Source: Spirochaetaceae bacterium
GTDB lineage: Bacteria > Spirochaetota > Spirochaetia > SZUA-6 > RPPD01
Direction: 5' to 3'
Assembly (NCBI GenBank): GCA_003818675.1
Contig: RPPD01000103.1
Span: 1-7,315 of the forward strand
DNA: 7,315 nucleotides
Every line of letters begins with the position of its first letter. The first letter of the stretch is position 1. Shown here in pieces: positions 1 through 5,022 of this stretch. The translations under genes were made by a program, and so were the position numbers. The notes under the pieces were generated by a model that was given only the letters and a program-made list of their open reading frames with translations, made no database searches and was not told the origin of the DNA.

Positions 1-511
1 CTGTCTTGTGCATGCGCAAAAAAGCGCCATACCCGTATATTCGCACCCCTGAACACTCCAAAATACTCAAAAGCACATCATTTCGCCCCATGAATTCTCC
101 ACGTTTGGCCTGGATAACTGCGCCTTCCTCAATAATGAGTGTCAAAGGCTTTGTTATAAAAAGCGGCCTGGTAATCCACGGAGTGCTCATCCTGGGTATG
201 AGCACTGTTTGAGCACCTGAATCAAAAGCTTTCTGTAATATTTCAGTGGAATCTTGCGGATCAAATCCTGCCTGGGCCGCATTAAATGCGCTCGCTGCAT
301 CACGCGGCAACAGTATTTGTGCAGGCATTTTGGCAGAGACTCCAAAATGGTTTTCAATCAGGTCCAGTTGTTCCGCTCTCCCTGCCGAGACATCAAGTTC
401 TCTTACAGGAAGACCTGGACAGGAAAACAAAAGCAGAACCAAAAGTACAGCTGCAAGCTGCAATCCGGTACGGGAGATAATTGAAATAACAGAAAACCGT
501 AAATATCCCAT
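1..511 (-). CDS. Partial lipoprotein with right-handed parallel beta-helix (pectate-lyase-like) fold
   Basis: Only the first 170 residues are in the window; the frame is open through the left edge. Residues 1-31 form a long lipoprotein signal: arginines at 5 and 14, a hydrophobic core at about 17-29, then a lipobox ending L28-F-S-C31, so the mature protein should be lipid-anchored by Cys31. From about residue 86 the pattern DSTEILQKAFDSGAQTVLIP, followed by hydrophobic strands around 117-135 and a GVRIYGYGA turn at 155-163, is the usual N-terminal entry of pectate-lyase-superfamily and other right-handed beta-helix proteins, where a 'nonredundant index' helix precedes the coils. Catalytic residues would lie in the missing part, so lyase, hydrolase or plain binding function is undecided. 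ATG at 511 is the only ATG before the signal peptide, but it has no clear ribosome binding site. Transcribed divergently from the Omp85-like gene. Fold confident, activity unknown. Confidence 0.82.
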   Translation of the reverse strand, partial: MGYLRFSVISIISRTGLQLAAVLLVLLLFSCPGLPVRELDVSAGRAEQLDLIENHFGVSAKMPAQILLPRDAASAFNAAQAGFDPQDSTEILQKAFDSGAQTVLIPRMSTPWITRPLFITKPLTLIIEEGAVIQAKRGEFMGRNDVLLSILECSGVRIYGYGAFLRMHKT

Positions 512-518
512 GCATCCA

Positions 519-546
519 AATATAAGGCAGGCATTTTTTCTGTCAA
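519..546 (-). promoter_or_regulatory. Sigma-70-type promoter for the beta-helix lipoprotein gene
   Basis: On the minus strand a perfect -35 TTGACA (541-546) is followed after 16 bp by TATATT (519-524), five of six matches to the -10 consensus. The expected transcription start, about 7 nt past the -10, falls at roughly 511-513, on or next to the ATG at 511, which would make the message leaderless or nearly so. Inferred from sequence match only. Confidence 0.5.
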
Positions 547-618
547 GGTGAATTATTCATGCTGTTATGCCCGGGCCCACTATTGACACCGGTCATTTTT
601 TGTTCATCATCTATAACA

Positions 619-624
619 AGGGGG
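619..624 (+). promoter_or_regulatory. Ribosome binding site setting the start at 631
   Basis: AGGGGG lies 6 nt before the ATG at 631 but directly abuts the in-frame ATG at 625. Spacing therefore favours 631, which also gives a clean signal peptide; the more distant in-frame ATG at 559 would add 24 residues that do not look like part of one. Confidence 0.6.
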
Positions 625-630
625 ATGTCG

Positions 631-1764
631 ATGAAGTACACGATTCTCTGTCTGCTTTTTCTAACGCTTGTTCCCTGTGTTCTGTTTGCCCAGGATGTAC
701 CTGAACCGCGGGATCCATTCCTCTTCACTTTGGGCGTAAGGCTTCTGGGTGTTGACATTGGTCTGGGATACATCGTATCAGATACGAGCTCCGGAGACCC
801 GGACACAATACTCTGGGCAATAGCGGGCGGCGGATACGAATGGCTCAATTTTTTCCGGGACCCAAACAATGAGGAATATGATGGATCATACATGCCCGGC
901 ATTTATGATCCGGAAGAAAGCCCGTATTATGTGCGCGTTGGCGGCAGATTTGATTTGGGCATTGCGCAGGGAATTCTCTTCAACAAACAGCCAGGGCACA
1001 ACCTTTTTGAGGCATTTGCTTTTTATCGCATACGCTACGACTTTCCCCTGGACAATACTGAGGTAACAGAGCTCCTTTTTGATTCTTCGCCTCCAGAGAC
1101 TGATGGGCTTTTCCAGAACTCGGTGATAGCGGGATTGACCTGGCATGACCTGGACACAAGCGATCCGCATCTGACCATAAACGGTATCTACGCGGAAACA
1201 TCCGTGGAATGGGGTCCCGAGTGGCTCATGAATGACCTTGCAGGCCGCGCGGATTTTCTGCGCTTTAATCTCACGGCAAAGGGATTTCTCTTGCTTTTTG
1301 ACATTGCACCCCGGGAAAAACTGAACCTGCTCTCCGGATACGCGGGATTTTTTTTCGCCGCAGACTACTGCTTGGGCGACACCATCCCCCTCAATATCCA
1401 GCAGACCATTGGCGGACGTAACAGCCGCTGGGGCCTTGGCTACGCCGTGCGCGGCTACGAGGATGCGCGCTTTGACGGCCAGCTCAAGGCTGTGCTCAAC
1501 CTGGAATACCGCATGAATATTTCCCAGTTCAACATCGGCCTCGGGAATGTGACCCCTGGCATCGTGATCTTTTTCGACAGCGGCTATTATGACTATGTAT
1601 ATTACGACAATTCGGGCTTCCTGTTTTCAGCTGGCGCAGGCGTCTACATCAACCTCCTCGGTTTCACGAGCCTGACGTTCTACACCGCCTTCCCGTTCTC
1701 GCGCGAGCTTGCGGCTGGAGGCTGGTGGATGCCCTTTGCCATCGACTTTGACGCGCATTTTTAA
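631..1764 (+). CDS. POTRA-less Omp85/BamA-family outer-membrane beta-barrel protein
   Basis: A 377-residue exported protein. Residues 1-20 are a type I signal peptide with probable cleavage after LFA, before Gln21. The rest is rich in alternating aromatic strands. Two Omp85 hallmarks are visible: the loop-6 motif VRGY at 273-276, followed by a Gly and the strand LKAVLNLEYRM, and the strand motif FFDSG at 314-318. The chain ends in Phe, as outer-membrane barrels commonly do. BamA and TamA carry several POTRA domains of about 75-80 residues before the barrel; here the barrel starts almost at the mature N-terminus, so this belongs with the POTRA-less ('noNterm') Omp85 or bacterial surface-antigen group (PF01103 type). 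Such proteins sit in the outer membrane; their substrates are mostly unknown. A role as the main BamA assembly factor is unlikely without POTRA domains. First gene of the rightward group. Confidence 0.78.
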   Translation: MKYTILCLLFLTLVPCVLFAQDVPEPRDPFLFTLGVRLLGVDIGLGYIVSDTSSGDPDTILWAIAGGGYEWLNFFRDPNNEEYDGSYMPGIYDPEESPYYVRVGGRFDLGIAQGILFNKQPGHNLFEAFAFYRIRYDFPLDNTEVTELLFDSSPPETDGLFQNSVIAGLTWHDLDTSDPHLTINGIYAETSVEWGPEWLMNDLAGRADFLRFNLTAKGFLLLFDIAPREKLNLLSGYAGFFFAADYCLGDTIPLNIQQTIGGRNSRWGLGYAVRGYEDARFDGQLKAVLNLEYRMNISQFNIGLGNVTPGIVIFFDSGYYDYVYYDNSGFLFSAGAGVYINLLGFTSLTFYTAFPFSRELAAGGWWMPFAIDFDAHF

Positions 1765-1775
1765 AACTATATAAT
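1748..1775 (+). promoter_or_regulatory. Sigma-70-type promoter inside the 3' end of the Omp85-like gene
   Basis: TTGACG (1748-1753) and a perfect TATAAT (1770-1775) are separated by 16 bp. The -35 lies in the last codons of the barrel gene, the -10 just after its stop. The predicted transcript would start near 1782, giving the small downstream gene a leader of about 15 nt that begins within its ribosome binding site. It could drive both the small gene and the glycan-binding protein gene independently of the barrel gene. Confidence 0.5.
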
Positions 1776-1796
1776 TCTGAAAAGGAGTGACATAAA

Positions 1797-1958
1797 ATGG
1801 AAACTGGATTAGATGCGGGATCAATTTTACAAATGATTTTACCGATTCTTATCATGCTTGTAATTTTTACTGTACCAGGCGTAATTCTCATTATTGTTTT
1901 TGCAAGAAAGCGCAAATTACGCAGCAGAATGCCAATCGATAACCCGCAGGAAAAATAG
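1797..1958 (+). CDS. Small single-pass membrane protein (53 aa), function unknown
   Basis: A 53-codon frame starting METGLDAGSI and ending NPQEK with TAG. AAAGGAG at 1781-1787, 9 nt before the ATG, is a strong ribosome binding site. Residues 11-36 are one continuous hydrophobic segment (Leu, Ile, Val, Phe with a central Pro-Gly), followed at once by the basic cluster ARKRKLRSR. By the positive-inside rule the C-terminus is cytoplasmic and the short acidic N-terminus is outside. There is no cleavage site and no lipobox. It lies between the Omp85-like gene (32 bp upstream) and the secreted glycan-binding protein gene (52 bp downstream), same strand. I do not recognise the family. The ribosome binding site, the adjacent promoter and the coherent membrane topology argue for a real gene, although it is short enough to be missed by length-filtered gene calling. 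Confidence 0.68.
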   Translation: METGLDAGSILQMILPILIMLVIFTVPGVILIIVFARKRKLRSRMPIDNPQEK

Positions 1959-1998
1959 GGCCATGGGGCATGCCTGGTAATTTCATTTAACCGCTTTT

Positions 1999-2004
1999 GA
2001 GGAG
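1999..2004 (+). promoter_or_regulatory. Ribosome binding site choosing between adjacent ATGs at 2008 and 2011
   Basis: GAGGAG ends 6 nt before the ATG at 2011 but only 3 nt before the ATG at 2008. Normal spacing favours 2011; the two proteins differ by a single Met. Confidence 0.6.
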
Positions 2005-2010
2005 ACTATG

Positions 2011-2736
2011 ATGAAAGTAAAATGTATTTTTATTGCAATCCTTTTTCTTCTACTACCAGTACTCGCCTTTTCCCAGGCTTACAATAGCACAGGCAGGGAT
2101 CCTTCCAAATTCAACGCGGCGCTTTCCGTTCTCACGCCTGCGTTTATTATAAAGTCGCTTGATGACTCGGGCACTGGCAGTTACAACAACTGGTGTACGA
2201 GTTTTTTTGCAACAGACGGGACAAAACCCGTTCGAACCCCTGACATGAATGCGGAGCTCAAGGAGTATGAACAGCTTCTTCACAATTGGGAATGCATGTA
2301 CAGCCCTGAGCGGGTGACGGACGGTGATCCCAAAACCGCATGGTGCGAAGGTGCGCTGGACGAGGGAATACATCAGGCAGTGATAGCGCATGTGGATGTT
2401 TTGCGGCCAGTACAAATATGGGCCGGTTACGGAAAATCAGCGGCATCCTTTGCTGCCAATTGCAGGCCCCGCAAAGTGCAGGTCACAGTCCTGGTTGCCC
2501 AGCGCGGAGATGCCCACCAGTTTGGTACTGTCTATTCCACCATTAAAATGGTGGCACAGCACGAAGTAGAACTGAAGGACTTTAACGGGTATCAGAACCT
2601 GCCAATTCCCAATAATGACATACCAGCTGACAAGGCAGGCCTCACATTCGTGGTAGTAAAACTTGTTAGCTTTTATCCTGGTACAAAATACAAGGACACA
2701 CTCATAAGCGAGATTTCCAACTACAACCAGCAATAA
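2011..2736 (+). CDS. Secreted protein with NADase-type glycan-binding (discoidin-like) domain
   Basis: A 241-residue exported protein. The signal peptide is MKVKCIFIAILFLLLPVLAF, with cleavage likely just after Ser21; no lipobox cysteine is present at the site, so it is soluble rather than lipid-anchored. The motif TDGDPKTAWCEG (residues 103-114) and the downstream pattern IWAGYGKSAASFAANCRPRK (137-156) are typical of the discoidin/F5-8C-like domain called NADase-type glycan-binding, first named from the translocation domain of streptococcal NAD glycohydrolase and common in spirochaetes. That domain is a jelly-roll that binds glycans. No NADase catalytic domain is fused here, so no enzyme activity should be assumed. 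The mature part has four cysteines (62, 95, 112, 151), enough for two disulfides, consistent with life outside the cytoplasm. Third gene of the rightward group; its stop lies 18 bp from the stop of the convergent barrel gene. Confidence 0.75.
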   Translation: MKVKCIFIAILFLLLPVLAFSQAYNSTGRDPSKFNAALSVLTPAFIIKSLDDSGTGSYNNWCTSFFATDGTKPVRTPDMNAELKEYEQLLHNWECMYSPERVTDGDPKTAWCEGALDEGIHQAVIAHVDVLRPVQIWAGYGKSAASFAANCRPRKVQVTVLVAQRGDAHQFGTVYSTIKMVAQHEVELKDFNGYQNLPIPNNDIPADKAGLTFVVVKLVSFYPGTKYKDTLISEISNYNQQ

Positions 2737-2754
2737 ACGTCAACTATCTATTTT

Positions 2755-4152
2755 CTAGAAAACAACCCTGGCGCCAAGGCCTGCGGTGAGCATGTTGTTA
2801 TAGATGGCCATTGCGTCCTGGTTGAACGATATCGTATATTCCCGTTCATCAGGTCCGAGGTACGCTGTCACCGAAAAATTGAGTGTGAAATTATTGACAG
2901 GTTCCATGGAAAGATTGACCATGGCGATGAACGACATGTCAGAAAAGTTGCCCATCCCCGAAAGCGTCAGAGTCATGTCATTGCGGATAAACTCGTTGAC
3001 GGTGATAAAGAGCGCGCCATAGAATTTACCATAATTGCCGGACTCGTAGTAGCCAGTATAAAAATCAACAAGATCAAAAGGTGACAATTCCCCAAACATG
3101 TTATCGTCATAGCCCGCGCCATTATAGAAAACTTCGGCATTTGCCATGATCTTGGCATCCTCGTCGCCCACATCAAATGAGCGCGAGAGCCCTATGGCTA
3201 TCTTTGGCACAAGTTCATCACGCACAGAATAAACACTGCCATCGGTGTCCATTTTGTCCGCGTTGCTCCCCCATGAGAACGCGGCCTCTCCTGTCATGTT
3301 GATGTCCCAGAAAAGAGGCGTGGAAAAATCAGCCCCGAAAACCGGGATCTTCTCATTCTTCAGCCATGTTGATACGCCAAACTCAAATGTATTTATCAGC
3401 GCCTCTGCACGCGCAGAAAAGGCCACATCGGATACTTGCTCCACAGAGTTCAGGTCAAGGAAGGTGTAGAGTCTGAACTCGCGCGCGAATATCACGTCAG
3501 TGCGCAATCCGAAAACTCCCTCACGCAGCGCTTCCAGGTCCATGAAGCTCTTGCGTTCCACATTTATCATGTCAGTTGGATTCCAGAGATAGCCCCTGCC
3601 CCACTGGAGCACCTGCTTGCCCGCGCGGAAATTGACCACGTTGACGATGTTGAAATCAAAGAATATCTCCTTGATGCCAAATAGTGTAGTTGCCTCATCC
3701 GTGACAATAAGTGCGGAACCAGGGAGCCAACCATCAGGACTAGAAATAACCGTGTAATTGTGCACCATTGGCGCTCCGTTTGTAATATAGCCAAGGTTGA
3801 TGTCCACGAACGCACGGAAACCCTTCTTGAGCCTTATGTCAATCAGGAAATCTCCGTATATCATGTGCGAGAGCAGATTGTCATTCCAGTCAGCATCCCC
3901 TTTGAAGAACTCCCGCGTTGCCGTGTAGGAACTTGAAGCCTGCAGGTTTCCTGAAAGCCCCACCTGTTCACGGTCCAGCTGTTCGGCCAAATCCTTTACC
4001 TCGGATTCACCGGGCTTCACTTCGACAGGACCCGTGCCGAAAAAGTCATCCTCCTCGGTTGAAGAACCGGCTGCAGCCTGAGCAAATGCAGGAGAGGCGG
4101 CGATTATCAAACCCGCGCAAACCAATGCCACAAATATTTTTTTTCCAGTCAT
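2755..4152 (-). CDS. Outer-membrane beta-barrel (DUF1302-like) protein of the ABC/LolA-like operon
   Basis: A 465-residue exported protein. Residues 1-24 are a type I signal peptide (MTGKKIFVALV..., cleaved after AFA). A short acidic, flexible stretch follows (about 25-62, rich in Glu and Asp), then regularly alternating amphipathic strands with frequent aromatic residues to the C-terminal Phe (RVVF), as in outer-membrane barrels. The segment GKQVLQWGRGYLWNPTDMIN (178-197) resembles the conserved strand-turn seen in DUF1302-type barrels; the family assignment is by pattern recall and less sure than the barrel itself. Last gene of the leftward operon, 9 bp after the LolA-like gene. Known operons pair DUF1302 barrels with LolA-like DUF1329 proteins and RND/MMPL transporters; by analogy this barrel may receive or release the cargo of the ABC system. 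An alternative in-frame ATG at 4158 sits 1 nt from the AGGG and is less well placed. Confidence 0.72.
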   Translation of the reverse strand: MTGKKIFVALVCAGLIIAASPAFAQAAAGSSTEEDDFFGTGPVEVKPGESEVKDLAEQLDREQVGLSGNLQASSSYTATREFFKGDADWNDNLLSHMIYGDFLIDIRLKKGFRAFVDINLGYITNGAPMVHNYTVISSPDGWLPGSALIVTDEATTLFGIKEIFFDFNIVNVVNFRAGKQVLQWGRGYLWNPTDMINVERKSFMDLEALREGVFGLRTDVIFAREFRLYTFLDLNSVEQVSDVAFSARAEALINTFEFGVSTWLKNEKIPVFGADFSTPLFWDINMTGEAAFSWGSNADKMDTDGSVYSVRDELVPKIAIGLSRSFDVGDEDAKIMANAEVFYNGAGYDDNMFGELSPFDLVDFYTGYYESGNYGKFYGALFITVNEFIRNDMTLTLSGMGNFSDMSFIAMVNLSMEPVNNFTLNFSVTAYLGPDEREYTISFNQDAMAIYNNMLTAGLGARVVF

Positions 4153-4159
4153 AGCCATA

Positions 4160-4163
4160 CCCT
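4160..4163 (-). promoter_or_regulatory. Ribosome binding site overlapping the LolA-like stop codon
   Basis: On the minus strand AGGG overlaps the TAG stop (4162-4164) of the LolA-like gene and lies 7 nt before the ATG at 4152 but only 1 nt before the ATG at 4158. It supports 4152 as the barrel start and suggests translational coupling between the two genes. Confidence 0.45.
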
Positions 4164-5007
4164 ACTTGCTCAGGCTTTCAAGATAGGCCTTGTCGAACTT
4201 GTAGTCATCAACCTTTGAAAAAGAGATCCCGGTGATCTCCAGTACAGAGGTCCTCCCCTTCTCAATCTCGTCCACAAACTTCTGGAGAAGCGGCACATAG
4301 CGGCCGTCTATCTCCTTGTAGCTCGTGAAAAAATCCGTTTCCATGAGTGTTCCGGAGAGGCTGTAGCATTCCCGCTTGAGTTCAAGATACTTGTCGCGGG
4401 TGATCCACATCACAAGCTTCGGGTACTTCACGTCATTTACCTTGGCCATAACCTCAACCTTGTAAACCGGGATGTTTCCGCTGCCAAGGGTCTCCGCAGT
4501 TATCTTGTCACGGCCCTGTGCATCTGTTGCGGGCTTGTAGAGCTCGCCGAACTTGCGGCTCTCAAAATCCCCGGCTGTTGCATTGGATCCGCCGATCTTC
4601 TCGTCGCGGCCTATGTGAGTAAATGTGCGCGTGTTGCGCTTGTACATCCACATGTTGTCCCCCACGCGCAGATAACCGTTGCCGCGGTCTGTTTCTGGCG
4701 ACGCAATCACAACCAGAAACGCATCGTCGCGGTCGCGGCGGTACAGGATGCTTTCTATGATCTTGTTTCCCTGTTCAGGGTCCTTGGTTGTGATCCTGGC
4801 CTGCGCGGTCATGTCACTCCGCAGTTCATATGTGGTGTCCACATAGTCAATGATCTTCTGTATGGCGGGGATGTCTGTGCCGGGATCAGCCATGGCCTCG
4901 CCCCCTGCCACAAGGGCACGGGCTGCAAAAAGCGCCGGTACCATCATCAAAAACCTGGCAAGCAAGGAAAGAAGTCTTGCCTTCATGCTTGTACTTAAAA
5001 ACCTCAT
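4162..5007 (-). CDS. LolA-like periplasmic outer-membrane lipoprotein-sorting protein
   Basis: A 281-residue exported protein. The N-terminus has basic residues at 2, 9 and 11, a hydrophobic stretch (about 12-34) and a likely signal peptidase I site after AMA40; no lipobox is present. The mature part matches the LolA-like family annotated as outer membrane lipoprotein-sorting protein (PF17131 type): an N-terminal helix (about 46-58), strands with an acidic/basic turn (ESILYRRDRDDAFLVV), the family-typical DRGNGYLRVGDNMWMYKRNT (107-126), a reduced version of the MGSDF-like stretch at about 140-157, then VYKVEV..., KLVMWITRDKYLELK and a C-terminal strand pair. LolA folds are half-barrels that carry acyl chains across the periplasm. 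GGAGGA 7 nt upstream fixes the ATG at 5007; an in-frame TTG at 5022 lacks such a site. It follows the permease by 15 bp and precedes the barrel, so it probably shuttles the exporter's cargo. The cargo itself is not evident. Confidence 0.82.
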   Translation of the reverse strand: MRFLSTSMKARLLSLLARFLMMVPALFAARALVAGGEAMADPGTDIPAIQKIIDYVDTTYELRSDMTAQARITTKDPEQGNKIIESILYRRDRDDAFLVVIASPETDRGNGYLRVGDNMWMYKRNTRTFTHIGRDEKIGGSNATAGDFESRKFGELYKPATDAQGRDKITAETLGSGNIPVYKVEVMAKVNDVKYPKLVMWITRDKYLELKRECYSLSGTLMETDFFTSYKEIDGRYVPLLQKFVDEIEKGRTSVLEITGISFSKVDDYKFDKAYLESLSK

Positions 5008-5014
5008 TTCTATT

Positions 5015-5020
5015 TCCTCC
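5015..5020 (-). promoter_or_regulatory. Ribosome binding site fixing the LolA-like start at 5007
   Basis: A strong GGAGGA on the minus strand lies just after the permease stop (5023-5025) and 7 nt before the ATG at 5007. An in-frame TTG at 5020-5022 lies immediately upstream of this site, so a longer product starting there is unlikely. Confidence 0.8.
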
Positions 5021-5022
5021 AA

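Noticed and set aside
6..551. Several plus-strand open frames in the first 550 bases
   Set aside because: They lie antisense to the minus-strand lipoprotein gene, whose frame has a coherent signal peptide, lipobox and beta-helix motif; the plus-strand frames have no recognisable domain or ribosome binding site.
583..617. TTGACA (583-588) and TATAAC (612-617) as a promoter for the Omp85-like gene
   Set aside because: The spacer is 23 bp, far from the usual 16-18, and no acceptable -35 sits at the right distance from TATAAC or -10 from TTGACA. The true promoter was not identified.
543..902. Minus-strand frame of 119 codons opposite the Omp85-like gene
   Set aside because: Composition is Ser/Pro/Arg-rich without a hydrophobic core or domain pattern, and it is antisense to a well-supported exported barrel protein.
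631..1764. Uneven GC content along the Omp85-like gene as a sign of recombination or fusion
   Set aside because: Hand counts of 60-base lines swing between about 40% and 65% in no consistent direction, so there is no clear breakpoint.
1959..2010. Short palindromes (CCATGG, GGCATGCC) in the 52 bp gap before the glycan-binding protein gene
   Set aside because: They are short, overlapping and not followed by a T-run, so neither a terminator nor a defined operator can be supported.
2011..2736. Annotating the glycan-binding-domain protein as a NAD glycohydrolase
   Set aside because: Only the discoidin-like binding domain is present; there is no room in 241 residues for a fused NADase catalytic domain and none is visible.
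2751..2762. Perfect palindrome TTTTCTAGAAAA at the convergent gene ends, considered as a bidirectional terminator
   Set aside because: The stem is almost all A-T with no GC-rich part or real loop, and it overlaps the barrel's last codons and TAG stop. It is better explained by the Val-Phe-stop coding sequence; no convincing terminator is visible in the 18 bp between stops.
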